NCBI GenBank assembly: GCA_035509315.1
Contig: DATJLS010000066.1
Coordinates: 1 to 64,000 of the forward strand
DNA: 64,000 nucleotides
DNA from: JAKAWQ01 sp035509315
GTDB lineage: Bacteria; Pseudomonadota; Alphaproteobacteria; Acetobacterales; Acetobacteraceae
Direction of reading: 5' to 3'
Part shown: piece by piece, positions 6,720 to 14,897 of the stretch
Layout: each line of letters starts with the position of its first letter
Position numbering within the stretch: position 1 is the stretch's first letter
Program-made: the position numbers and the translations under genes
The notes under the pieces: model-generated
The model's database searches: none
What the model saw: only the letters and a program-made list of their open reading frames with translations
Told to the model about the DNA's origin: nothing

Positions 6720-9035
6720 CTAACCCAGCGTCACGTGGACACCGACAAGGACCCCGATCGGCGCGGCGGGGCTATAGCTGCGCGGGTTGGTCGCATTGGG
6801 CGCCTGGCTCAGGAACACCGAGGTGGTCGGCGAGAAAGTTCCAAACGTGTAGTATTTCTCGTCGGTCACGTTGTCGATCGTCGCGAAGAGTCCGATCCGC
6901 GGCGTGAGCTGATAATTGGTGGTCAGGTTGAGCGTGAAGAATCCCGGCAGCTGCGGGGTCAGATTCGCCTCGTCGCTGAAGAGGAACTGCCCGGTCTGGG
7001 CGATGCCGACGGCACCCACAGTCCATTTCGGCGTCACCTTGTAATAAAGGCCGAGCTTGATCTGGTTGGCCGGAATTCCTGGAATGCGATCACCCGGATT
7101 CACCGTCTCATTTCCATTCGCATCGCCCGCCGGATTGCTTCCCGCCGACTCGACGAACCCGCTCTGATACGTCGCATCAATATAGGAATACTCGAGATAG
7201 GCGAGCCAGCGCTTATTCGTGAACTGCACGCCGACATCGACCCCCTGCCGCCGCGTCTGGCCGACATTCATGAAGAAAGCGCGATTGAGCGTAACGCTGT
7301 TGACAAAGACGATGTCGTCATCGAGGTTCGAACGATATAGGCCGATATTGTAGCTGAGGGTCGCCCCCGGAGACGGCACGAAAGCGCCACGCACGCCAGC
7401 CTCCCAGGTGTGGGCTACGACCTGCTTGAGATTCGGGTCGCCGACGAAGAAATTGGCCAGGCTGCAGGAATCCTCCGGCCCCGCGCAGGAAAGCTCGGCC
7501 GGTGTCGGCGCCCGATTCGCCTCGGCATAGCCCGCATAGGCGGTGAGCCATGGCGTCACCTGATAGGTCAATCCGGCCGCCGGATTGAAGTGAGTGTAGT
7601 TGTGGTTGCCGGTGAGATCGCCGCCATTCTGGTCCGTGAGATCGATCTGGGCGGCGTTGAACCGGCCCGAGACAGTGGCCGCCAGGCGCTGCGTCAGATT
7701 GAGCGTATCGGTGAAGAAGGCGCCGTAATAGGCATCGCTGATCGCCACACTCACCGGCACATTGTTGCCTGGCTCATCGATCACGACACCCGGTCCGATG
7801 AACACGCGGGAGACATCGGTGATCCCGCCGATATAGGAGATTCCGCCGAATTCCGTCTGGGCGCCGTCGAAGCTGAGACCCACCACCGCATGGTTTTGCA
7901 GCCCGAATACTTCGTTGGTGTTCGTCACCTGCGCGGAGACACCATAGCCGTTCGTGTTGGTCGTCTGGTTGTCGAGCTCGGAGTAGGAGAACGGGTTGTC
8001 GCCGAGGAAGGCCGGGATCGTCCCGCCCCCGAGCGTCGTGCTGGGGACGCCGGGGTCGGAACAAAGAAGTCCCGAGCCGTCATTGCAGGGCACGTCGTTG
8101 GGCGCGTTCCCGTTCGTCACGAACTGGTGAAAATAGTCATAATAAGCGACCGCCTGGATGGAGGTCGTATCGGTGAGCTGGAAATTCCCGTTCAGATTCA
8201 CATTGAGATATTGATTGAAGATCGCGTTCGGCCCCGTGAACTGTGCCGCCGGATCCGCGGCCAAAAGCTCCACCGGCGAGGTGCCCGGCCCGTTCAGAGC
8301 CGAATGCGCGAGCGTGACGTTGAGATGCACCTCCTCCCAATCGTTTCGCCATCCGAGATCTCCATAAAAATTCTGGATGTCCGAGGATTGCAGGTCGCGC
8401 CATCCGCCCTGATGCAGCACGTTTCCGGCTGCATACATCGCGGTGTCACCGATCTGCTTGCCGTACTGAAAATCACCCTGGACCGTCGCAAACGAGCCGC
8501 CGGAGACATCCGTCTCGAGACCGTGATAGGTGAAGCCGTTCTTGAGCTGCACATTGATCGCACCGCCCAGCGCGTTGAGACCAAACGCGGGGTTGGAGCC
8601 AACCAGGTTCAGGCTGTTGATCGCGACATCCGGGATGAGATCGAAATTGACCGTGTCGCCGAAGGCCTGGTTGAAGCGCTCGCCGTTGACATAGACGGCA
8701 AGGCCCTGTGGTGTCCCCTGAAGGGGCGAGGCCTCGAAACCATGATAGAAGAAGTCCGGCTGAAAGGGATTGCCGGAGCCGGAATCCAGATTGACACCCC
8801 CGACCTGCTGGTTGAGGGAGCTCGTCAGATCCGGCACGCCGAGGCGCTTGAGATCGGGACTGGTGAGCACATTCGTCTCGGCCGGAATGGTGTCCGGGTT
8901 TACGCCCGACCCGAGGAGCGGTGTCGGCGCGATGACGTTGACTTCCGGGATCGATGCAGAAGAAGAGGTGGTTTGCGCCGCGGCGGCAACAGGAAAGACA
9001 AAAACTGCAAGCACGGCTGCACAAAAACGTTTCAT
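6720..9035 (-). CDS. TonB-dependent outer-membrane receptor
   Basis: An active-uptake gate in the outer membrane, 771 aa. A signal peptide (MKRFCAAVLAVFVF, cleaved about after AAAAQ) is followed by a plug domain. The plug carries the TonB-box-like start SIPEVNVIAPT and the signature FNLNALGGAINVQ-type sequence (here AFGLNALGGAINVQLKNG). A 22-strand-type barrel with YYTFGTFSPTTS near the end follows. The last residue is Gly rather than the usual aromatic. A Cys pair (CNDGSGLLC) sits in an extracellular-loop-like region. It is encoded upstream of the exbBD-tonB operon and divergent from a two-component system, so regulation by that system is likely. The substrate (siderophore, metal complex or cofactor) is unknown. 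Confidence 0.92.
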   Translation of the reverse strand: MKRFCAAVLAVFVFPVAAAAQTTSSSASIPEVNVIAPTPLLGSGVNPDTIPAETNVLTSPDLKRLGVPDLTSSLNQQVGGVNLDSGSGNPFQPDFFYHGFEASPLQGTPQGLAVYVNGERFNQAFGDTVNFDLIPDVAINSLNLVGSNPAFGLNALGGAINVQLKNGFTYHGLETDVSGGSFATVQGDFQYGKQIGDTAMYAAGNVLHQGGWRDLQSSDIQNFYGDLGWRNDWEEVHLNVTLAHSALNGPGTSPVELLAADPAAQFTGPNAIFNQYLNVNLNGNFQLTDTTSIQAVAYYDYFHQFVTNGNAPNDVPCNDGSGLLCSDPGVPSTTLGGGTIPAFLGDNPFSYSELDNQTTNTNGYGVSAQVTNTNEVFGLQNHAVVGLSFDGAQTEFGGISYIGGITDVSRVFIGPGVVIDEPGNNVPVSVAISDAYYGAFFTDTLNLTQRLAATVSGRFNAAQIDLTDQNGGDLTGNHNYTHFNPAAGLTYQVTPWLTAYAGYAEANRAPTPAELSCAGPEDSCSLANFFVGDPNLKQVVAHTWEAGVRGAFVPSPGATLSYNIGLYRSNLDDDIVFVNSVTLNRAFFMNVGQTRRQGVDVGVQFTNKRWLAYLEYSYIDATYQSGFVESAGSNPAGDANGNETVNPGDRIPGIPANQIKLGLYYKVTPKWTVGAVGIAQTGQFLFSDEANLTPQLPGFFTLNLTTNYQLTPRIGLFATIDNVTDEKYYTFGTFSPTTSVFLSQAPNATNPRSYSPAAPIGVLVGVHVTLG

Positions 9036-9124
9036 GTTCGTTTCCTCGCGGCACAGGCAGTCCCCGCCGCCTGCATACCGATCGAGTGTGGTGGTAATCC
9101 GTGCCGCAGGTCCATAGTACTGAT

Positions 9125-9140
9125 TGCCGCGAAAGCGGCA
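9125..9140. promoter_or_regulatory. Stem-loop TGCCGC-GAAA-GCGGCA in the receptor/kinase divergent promoter region
   Basis: A perfect 6-bp stem closed by a GAAA tetraloop lies 78 bases upstream of the kinase ATG and just upstream of a possible minus-strand -10 box (TACTAT, 9114-9119) for the receptor gene. It may be a DNA operator or an RNA hairpin. The sequence is certain; the role is inference. Confidence 0.4.
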
Positions 9141-9155
9141 GGAATTGAATCACAA

Positions 9156-9170
9156 CTGCAAAAAATGCAG
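9156..9170. promoter_or_regulatory. Inverted repeat CTGCA-AAAAA-TGCAG, candidate operator
   Basis: A perfect 5-bp arm repeat around an A5 centre lies 33 bases before the kinase start codon. A response regulator such as the NarL-type protein encoded here could bind it. No second copy was noticed in the window. Confidence 0.35.
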
Positions 9171-9202
9171 GCTTGCTGCGGAAGGGAGGAGAGGGTCGCG
9201 TG

Positions 9203-10546
9203 ATGTCGCTCAAATTACGGCTGGTGCTGATCCCGGCGGTGATCCTGGCTCTCGGGCTTGTTGCCACGATCGGCAATGAGCTTGCCTGGGCGCCCCAGCG
9301 GGTGCGGGCCGAAGTGACATCGGGGATGCGGCTCGGCCGTCTCCTGGTCACCGCGGCGCTCGTCAATGCGCGCGACGCCGGCAGCACCAGCGCCGCGTTC
9401 GACCGCCTCGCCGAGGATCTGCCCCGGGTGCGCCATATCGTCTTCCGCATCGTCACCCGTCCTGGAGAGGCCGCGATTGCCAGGCTGCCCAGCCAGGTGC
9501 CGGACCGTTCCGGCGTTCCGCTCTGGTTCGCTCATAGCTTCGATGTCCCGTCACGGATCGAGACCTTTCCCATCATCGTCCGCGGGCAGGAAGTGGCACG
9601 GATCGCCATGGTCTCGAATCCGCTCGATGAGCTCGAAGAGATCTGGGAAGAAGTTCTCTGGCTCGGCGAGCTGCTTCTCGGTGCCTCCGCCGCGATCGTC
9701 GCCGCGAGCCTTTGGACCGTGAATCGCGCGCTTCGCCCCGTCCGGGCATTGCAGGACGGGTTCGATCGGCTGGAGCGCGGCGATTATTCGGCCCGCCTCG
9801 CTCCGATCCCCGTCACCGAGTTCGCGCGCATCGGCGAGCAATTCAACAGTCTTGCGCATTCGTTGGGTCAGGTCACCGATGACAATCACCGGCTGATCGA
9901 CGCTCTGATCGACCTGCAGGAGGCGGAGCGCAAGGAAATCGCGCACGAATTGCATGATGAGTTCGGCCCCGTGCTCTTCGGCATCCGGGCGGAGGCGGCG
10001 AGCATTCTCAGCAACTGCCGTGGAGGCGAGGCCACGTTCGGCAGGATCGCTGAGCGTGCCAGGGCGATCGGGGAGCTCGTTGATGGCATCCAGCGCACCA
10101 ATGCACGCATCCTGGCACGGCTCCGCCCGCTCGCGCTCGACCAGCTTGGTCTGGCCGAGGCGCTGCGTGAGCTCGTCGCTGCCTGGCAGGAGCGCTGTCC
10201 GGACATCGCTTTCAGCGTGCGGGCCGAGGAGATCGCAATGGGCAATGAGGCGACCGGGCTTGCCCTCTATCGTGTGGTGCAGGAATGTCTCACCAATGCC
10301 GCACGGCACGCGAGACCACGGCGGGTGGAAGTTTGTCTCGAACGGATGGCGAGCGAGGCGGACGCAGTGCGCGTGCTGGTCCGGGATGACGGGTGCGGCC
10401 TGCCACCGCGCTTCCGCTTCGGCTTCGGGCTGCTTGGCATGACAGAACGTGTGCGGGCGCTGAATGGGCGGCTCTGTATCGGCAACCGCCCCACTGGCGG
10501 GACGGAGATCGCCGTAACGATGGACCTGCCGCCGGTGGCGGCATGA
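9203..10546 (+). CDS. MoxY-like sensor histidine kinase (HisKA_3 type)
   Basis: Membrane sensor that phosphorylates the downstream NarL-type regulator, 447 aa. Membrane segments lie at about 8-27 and 155-172. The periplasmic part between them ends in VARIAMVSNPLDELEEIWEE, which resembles the LapD/MoxY N-terminal sensing domain. A HAMP linker (about 173-225) leads to the dimerisation box ERKEIAHELHDEFG with phospho-acceptor H251. The N box follows (VQECLTNAARHA, about 359-370), and then the G box DDGCGLPPRF and FGLLGMTERV. The ATG at 9203 follows a GGGAGGAGAGG ribosome site. Its stop overlaps the regulator start (ATGA). It is divergent from the TonB-dependent receptor. Confidence 0.9.
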   Translation: MSLKLRLVLIPAVILALGLVATIGNELAWAPQRVRAEVTSGMRLGRLLVTAALVNARDAGSTSAAFDRLAEDLPRVRHIVFRIVTRPGEAAIARLPSQVPDRSGVPLWFAHSFDVPSRIETFPIIVRGQEVARIAMVSNPLDELEEIWEEVLWLGELLLGASAAIVAASLWTVNRALRPVRALQDGFDRLERGDYSARLAPIPVTEFARIGEQFNSLAHSLGQVTDDNHRLIDALIDLQEAERKEIAHELHDEFGPVLFGIRAEAASILSNCRGGEATFGRIAERARAIGELVDGIQRTNARILARLRPLALDQLGLAEALRELVAAWQERCPDIAFSVRAEEIAMGNEATGLALYRVVQECLTNAARHARPRRVEVCLERMASEADAVRVLVRDDGCGLPPRFRFGFGLLGMTERVRALNGRLCIGNRPTGGTEIAVTMDLPPVAA

Positions 10547-11172
10547 GCACCGTCCTGCTGGTCGAGGACCATCCGATCGTCCGCGCCGGCTGTCGGCGCC
10601 TGGTCGAGGAGCGGGGCGATACCGTGGCCGAGGCGGAAACCGCCACCGAGGCGCTGCGCCTCTGCCGCGAAGCTTGCCCCGATCTTGTCATCCTCGATCT
10701 CGGCCTCGCTGATGGCGGCCTTCCCCTGTTGCGGCGAATGCTCGCCTCCGTGCCGGCGCTAAAAGTTCTGGTCTTCAGCATGCATGAGGAGCCGGTGATG
10801 GTGGCCGGTGCGCTGGAGGCTGGAGCGCGCGGCTATGTCAGCAAGAATGATGATCCCGCTGCCCTGCTCGAAGCCGTCGAACGCATCGCGGCAGGCGAGG
10901 TCTATCTCAGCCGGCCGGTCGCGCAGAAACTCGCGCTGATGAATCTCCGCCCAGGGGAAAGCACGTTGCGTGGATTGTCCGCCCGCGAGCGGGAAGTGCT
11001 GACGCTTCTCAGCGCCGGACGGAGCCTCGCCGAAGTGGCCGCCGAGCTCGGGGTCAGTTACCGCACCGCTGCCGCTGTCGCGGCTCAGATCCGCGCCAAG
11101 CTCAACCTTCCCACCATGGCAGCCCTGATCCGCCTCGCAGTCGAGCAGACGGCCGCCGCGCCTCCCCCATGA
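10543..11172 (+). CDS. NarL/FixJ-family response regulator
   Basis: A 209-aa DNA-binding regulator. The receiver domain (1-120) has the acidic pair E8/D9, phospho-acceptor D52 in LVILDLGLADGG and K101 in GYVSKNDD. The C-terminal LuxR-type helix-turn-helix (about 140-205) contains LSAREREVLTLLSAGRS and LGVSYRTAAAVAAQIRAKL. It overlaps the kinase gene by 4 bases (ATGA), so translation is coupled. The likely target is the divergent receptor promoter (inference). The recognition helix lacks the common His, which is a modest deviation. Confidence 0.9.
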   Translation: MSTVLLVEDHPIVRAGCRRLVEERGDTVAEAETATEALRLCREACPDLVILDLGLADGGLPLLRRMLASVPALKVLVFSMHEEPVMVAGALEAGARGYVSKNDDPAALLEAVERIAAGEVYLSRPVAQKLALMNLRPGESTLRGLSAREREVLTLLSAGRSLAEVAAELGVSYRTAAAVAAQIRAKLNLPTMAALIRLAVEQTAAAPPP

Positions 11173-11237
11173 CAGACGGGGTGCGCGCCCCGGCGGTCCC
11201 ACCTGCCATCGCACCCGCCCACGTCGAGAGAAAAAGC

Positions 11238-11609
11238 ATGGAAAACACGCCGAGGGAAATCGCCGCGATCACCGAATATCACGCGCATGTCTATTACGAT
11301 CCCTCCGACGAGGAGAACCGCGCCCGCGCAGCTGCCTTGCGCGCCTGGGTCGAGGCGAGGTTCCCCGTTCGCATGGGGCGCTGGCACGACGTTCCAATTG
11401 GCCCGCATCCCGGCGCGATGTACCAGATCGCCTTTGCCCCGGAACTTTTCCCCACCCTCGCGCCCTTCTTGATGCTGAACCGCATGGAGCTTACGGTTCT
11501 GCTTCATCCGGAGACAGGCCGTCCGCGCGACGATCACACGTGTCACGCCGCTTGGCTCGGCGAGATCCTGACCCTCAAGACCGAAATCTTGCCGGAGACC
11601 GACGCTTGA
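11238..11609 (+). CDS. DOPA 4,5-dioxygenase family protein
   Basis: A 123-aa protein with the family's two conserved regions: ITEYHAHVYYDP at the start and TVLLHPETGRPRDDHTCHA in the second half. These supply the His residues that bind iron in extradiol DOPA dioxygenases. The ATG at 11238 is chosen because of the GAGAGAAAA ribosome site and because homologous sequence begins there. An in-frame ATG at 11169 overlaps the regulator stop (ATGA) and would add 23 unconserved-looking residues. It forms one transcription unit with the two-component genes. The bacterial substrate is unknown. Confidence 0.8.
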   Translation: MENTPREIAAITEYHAHVYYDPSDEENRARAAALRAWVEARFPVRMGRWHDVPIGPHPGAMYQIAFAPELFPTLAPFLMLNRMELTVLLHPETGRPRDDHTCHAAWLGEILTLKTEILPETDA

Positions 11610-11633
11610 GAATGGCCGACGCATAAACGGACG

Positions 11634-12371
11634 TCATGGGCCTCGCTCAGCGGCGATCAGGAACTCACGGTTGCCGGCCGGACCGAGAATCGGGCTCGGT
11701 GTAATGCCGATAACACGCCAACCGGGTTGTCCCTCCCACCAACCGCCGATCCGCTCGCACACGTCCCGGTGCACCGCCGGGTCGCGCACGACACCGCCAC
11801 GAGAGACCTTGCTCGGCCCCGCCTCGAACTGCGGCTTGATGAGCGCGATCGCCCAGGCGCCCGGCGCGGTCAGCGTGAGCGAGGCCGGCAGAATGCTCGC
11901 AAGCCCGATGAAGCTCGCATCGCAGGTGAGCGCCCCGATCGGCTCCGCGATCACCTCGCGAGAGAGGAAGCGCGCATTGGTTCGTTCGTGCACGATGACA
12001 CGTGGATCGCTGCGGAGCTTCCAGGCAAGCTGGCCGTGGCCGACATCCACCGCATGCACGCGGAGCGCGTCATGCGCGAGCAACACCTCGACGAAGCCTC
12101 CGGTGGAGGCGCCGATATCAAGACACACGAGCCCCTTCGGCGAGAGCCCGAAAGACTCGAGCCCATGGGCGAGCTTGATCCCGCCGCGCGAGACCCAGGG
12201 ATGGTCGCGGCCCTGCACCGCAAGCTTCGCATCCTCCTCCAGCAATTCTCCGGCCTTGGCGACCCGCCGCTCCCCTTCATAGACGAGGCCGGCCAGGATC
12301 AGCGCTTGCGCCCGGGCCCGGCTCTCCGCCAACCCCTGCTCCACCAGCAGAAGATCGACCCGCTGCCGCAT
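11634..12371 (-). CDS. tlyA: TlyA-family rRNA 2'-O-methyltransferase
   Basis: Methylates cytidine riboses in 16S/23S rRNA. The 245-aa protein has an N-terminal S4 RNA-binding domain (about 1-60, RVDLLLVEQGLAESRARAQ) and a RrmJ/FtsJ methyltransferase domain. The SAM motif is CLDIGASTGGF, and the catalytic set follows as K in SRGGIKLAHG, D in LTCDASFIG, K in ALIKPQFEAG and E near the end. It lies 11 bases after ispA, in the order xseB-ispA-tlyA often seen in bacteria. Confidence 0.92.
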   Translation of the reverse strand: MRQRVDLLLVEQGLAESRARAQALILAGLVYEGERRVAKAGELLEEDAKLAVQGRDHPWVSRGGIKLAHGLESFGLSPKGLVCLDIGASTGGFVEVLLAHDALRVHAVDVGHGQLAWKLRSDPRVIVHERTNARFLSREVIAEPIGALTCDASFIGLASILPASLTLTAPGAWAIALIKPQFEAGPSKVSRGGVVRDPAVHRDVCERIGGWWEGQPGWRVIGITPSPILGPAGNREFLIAAERGP

Positions 12372-12382
12372 CGGACGTGCGT

Positions 12383-13294
12383 TCAGGCGTCGCGCTCCAC
12401 CACGTAGCGGGCAAGCGCGCGCAGAAGATCAGCCCGCTCGCCGAATGGTTCGAGATGTGAAGCCGCCTGCTCGGCGAGCCTCTCCGCCTGCGCCCGCGCC
12501 CGCGCCGGCCCGAGAACGGCGACCAGCGTCGCCTTGCCCGCTTCCCGGTCCTTGCCGGCCGTCTTTCCCATCTGCTCGGTGCTCGCCTCAGTGTCGAGGA
12601 GATCATCGGCGATCTGGAATGCCGCCCCCAATTCGCGCCCGAAATGCGCCAGCGCGTGACGCTGAACCGCCGGCGCGCGGCCGAGGATGGCGCCTGCCTC
12701 GGCACTGAACTGAATGAGCCGCCCCGTCTTCATCGCTTGCAGGCGCGTCACTTCCGGCGTGCTCAGCGTCCTGCCTTCCGCGAGCATGTCGATCATCTGC
12801 CCGCCCACCATCCCGCGTGGTCCGACCGCAGCGCCGAAAGCGAGAACGAGCTCTGCCCGCGCCTGCGGATCGGCATGCGTGTCCGGCTCGGCCAGCACCT
12901 CGAAGGCGCGTGCCTGGAGCGCATCGCCCGCGAGAATCGCGGTCGCTTCGTCGAACGCGCGATGGGTGCTCGGCCTGCCGCGCCTCAGATCGTCATTGTC
13001 CATCGAGGGGAGATCATCATGAACGAGCGAATAAGCATGCAGCATCTCCACCGCAGCGGCCGCCCGCGCTGCGCAGGTCGGATTAACGGCGAAGAGCCCT
13101 GCCCCCTGCATGACCAGGAAGGCGCGCAGGCGCTTGCCCCCGCCGAGCGCGGCATAGCGCATCGCCTGGTCGAGCCGGTTCTCGGGTCCTTCCGATTCGG
13201 GCAGCAGCGTGTCGAGCGCCGCCCCGACGGTCTCCGCCGCATCGGCGAGTGCCTGCCTGAGCGCGGGATCGGCGAGCGAAGCGAGCTCCGCCAT
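12383..13294 (-). CDS. ispA: Polyprenyl synthetase, farnesyl diphosphate synthase
   Basis: Condenses isopentenyl diphosphate with allylic diphosphates to make farnesyl diphosphate for quinones, hopanoids and peptidoglycan carriers. It has 303 aa, the usual IspA length. The first aspartate-rich motif is DDLPSMDNDD (starting D93), the second FQIADDLLD (D230, D231, D234), and the substrate loop GGGKRLRAFL is present. The start at 13294 overlaps the xseB stop by one base (TGATG), so the two are co-translated. An upstream in-frame start would lie inside xseB. Confidence 0.93.
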   Translation of the reverse strand: MAELASLADPALRQALADAAETVGAALDTLLPESEGPENRLDQAMRYAALGGGKRLRAFLVMQGAGLFAVNPTCAARAAAAVEMLHAYSLVHDDLPSMDNDDLRRGRPSTHRAFDEATAILAGDALQARAFEVLAEPDTHADPQARAELVLAFGAAVGPRGMVGGQMIDMLAEGRTLSTPEVTRLQAMKTGRLIQFSAEAGAILGRAPAVQRHALAHFGRELGAAFQIADDLLDTEASTEQMGKTAGKDREAGKATLVAVLGPARARAQAERLAEQAASHLEPFGERADLLRALARYVVERDA

Positions 13295-13557
13295 CACTCC
13301 ATCTCCCGCAGCGCCAAAGTGCCGTCCGGTCGCTCGACGATCGCCGCGACCCGCGCCTCCACCTCGGCGAGCTTCGCCTCGCAATGGCGGCGGAGCGCGG
13401 TGCCACGTTCATAGGCGCCGATCGCCTCCTCGAGCTTGAGTTGCCCGCCCTCGAGACCTTTGACGATCCGCTCCAGCTCGGCGAGCGCCTCCTCGAAGGA
13501 AAGCTTCTCGACCTCCGGAGGAAGCCCGGCCGGGGCCGGGCGCTTCTCGTCCGCCAT
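13294..13557 (-). CDS. xseB: Exodeoxyribonuclease VII small subunit
   Basis: Small subunit of the single-strand exonuclease VII, 87 aa. The conserved core LSFEEALAELERIVKGLEGG is followed by LKLEEAIGAYERGTAL and a coiled-coil C-terminus. The start at 13557 is preferred because AGGAG lies 9 bases before it. An ATG three codons earlier directly abuts that ribosome site. It is the first gene of the xseB-ispA-tlyA operon. The large subunit xseA is not in the window. Confidence 0.92.
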   Translation of the reverse strand: MADEKRPAPAGLPPEVEKLSFEEALAELERIVKGLEGGQLKLEEAIGAYERGTALRRHCEAKLAEVEARVAAIVERPDGTLALREME

Positions 13558-13588
13558 CCTGATCATCTCCTGTAAGGGCGCCCCTCCA

Positions 13589-13641
13589 GGCATCCCCAGG
13601 GGGCATCCCCAGGGGGCATCCCTATGGGGCACCCGAGGGGC
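13589..13641. repeat. 13-bp tandem repeat, about four copies
   Basis: GGCATCCCCAGGG is repeated perfectly twice (13589-13614) and then in two decayed copies ending at GGGGCGATCCCC. It fills the gap between the deacetylase stop and xseB. Its arms can fold into GGGG/CCCC stems, so it may also act as a terminator for the deacetylase gene. Confidence 0.7.
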
Positions 13642-13650
13642 GATCCCCTC

Positions 13651-14583
13651 TCATCCCGTCATCAGCACCCGGACATGGGCCGCAGCGCTCGCCGCCAGTG
13701 CTTCGAGGTCGTATCCGCCCTCGAGCACCGAGACGATGCGCCCGCCCGTGCGGGCATCGGCAAGCCGGATCAATTCGCCCGTCAGCCACGCGAAATCTCC
13801 GACTTCGAGACGAAACTGGGCGAGCGGATCGGCCTTATGCCCGTCGAAGCCGGCGGACACCAGAAGGAGATCGGGCGAGAACCGCTCGAGCAGAGGAAGG
13901 ATCCCCTCTCCCCAGGCTTGGCGAAAGATCCGGCCGCCGCTGCCGGGCGGCAGTGGCATATTGACGATATTGCCCGCGATTCCATGCTCCTCGGCCGAGC
14001 CGGTTCCGGGATAGCACGGACTCTGATGGCTCGAAGCGTAGAAAAGATCCGGATCCTGGCCGGCGATCGTTTCTGTGCCATTACCGTGATGGACGTCGAA
14101 ATCGACGATCGCAAGCCGTTGGAGATTCCATCGTGCCCGCGCGTGAAGGGCCGCAACGGCAACATTGTTGAAGAGGCAGAACCCCATCGGCCGCGCGGGC
14201 TCGGCATGATGGCCGGGCGGGCGGACAGCGACGAAGCTTGCCCGTGCCCAGCCCTCCATCACCGCATCGACACCGGCGATCGCCCCGCCCGCCGCCCGCA
14301 AGGCCGCTGCGACGCTGCCCGCGCTCACGACGGTATCGACATCGAGCGCGCGATATTCGCCTTCCTCCGGCGCAAGCGAGAGAATCTCCTCGACATGGGA
14401 TGCTGTGTGCACGCGGAGCAGCGCCTCGCGGCTCGCCTCCGGCGCCTCCTCAAGCAAAAGAGGCGAGAATTCCTCGGCCTCCAGCGCGTGCAGCACGGCC
14501 TTCAGGCGCGCCGGCCTCTCGGGATGACCGGCGCCTGGGTCGTGGCCGAGGCAGGCGCGATGCGTGATCAGCGCCACCGCCAT
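13651..14583 (-). CDS. Histone deacetylase family protein (acetylpolyamine amidohydrolase type)
   Basis: A zinc-dependent amide hydrolase of the arginase/deacetylase fold, 310 aa, the usual length of bacterial members. Active-site residues are all visible: H125 and H126 in RPPGHHAEP, D163 and H165 in DFDVHHGNGTE, D247 in SAGFDGHKADPL, and the transition-state Tyr Y291 in EGGYDLEAL. Bacterial homologues deacetylate acetylpolyamines or small amides; which applies here cannot be said. The ATG at 14583 lies 1 base after the TusA-like stop, so the two genes are coupled. Confidence 0.92.
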   Translation of the reverse strand: MAVALITHRACLGHDPGAGHPERPARLKAVLHALEAEEFSPLLLEEAPEASREALLRVHTASHVEEILSLAPEEGEYRALDVDTVVSAGSVAAALRAAGGAIAGVDAVMEGWARASFVAVRPPGHHAEPARPMGFCLFNNVAVAALHARARWNLQRLAIVDFDVHHGNGTETIAGQDPDLFYASSHQSPCYPGTGSAEEHGIAGNIVNMPLPPGSGGRIFRQAWGEGILPLLERFSPDLLLVSAGFDGHKADPLAQFRLEVGDFAWLTGELIRLADARTGGRIVSVLEGGYDLEALAASAAAHVRVLMTG

Positions 14584-14584
14584 C

Positions 14585-14830
14585 TCAGGTTCCTGCGGGC
14601 CCGTCGGCGCAGCGGCGGATGACGAAGCTGAAGACCCCGGCCTCCTCGCTCCAGGCGAGCAGCGCATGCCCGCTTTCCCGGCAATAGGCCTGAAAATCGG
14701 CGACCGCCGCGCGGTCGGTCGCGAGCACCCGCAGCCGCGCGCCCGGGGGCAGGCTGCGCAGCGCCCGATTCGCCCGTAGAACAGGCAACGGGCAGCGGAG
14801 ATCCTTGAGATCGAGTACTGTCTCGGCCAT
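14585..14830 (-). CDS. TusA/SirA-family sulfurtransferase
   Basis: An 81-aa sulfur carrier. The family signature CPLPVL carries the active cysteine C13 (KDLRCPLPVL), followed by the two-layer fold with RALRSLPPGARLRVLATD. Members pass persulfide sulfur to tRNA thiolation, molybdenum cofactor or sulfur-oxidation enzymes. Being second in an operon with a deacetylase rather than with tus genes, its own pathway is uncertain. It is divergent from the ROK kinase gene, with 67 bases between start codons. The start is fixed by homology at MAETVLDL. Confidence 0.85.
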   Translation of the reverse strand: MAETVLDLKDLRCPLPVLRANRALRSLPPGARLRVLATDRAAVADFQAYCRESGHALLAWSEEAGVFSFVIRRCADGPAGT

Positions 14831-14897
14831 CAGCCGGTTATCCTGGGCGCGGGGGCCGGCTTGAGCAAGCGCCGCTCGATGCAGGAAACTGGCAGGC

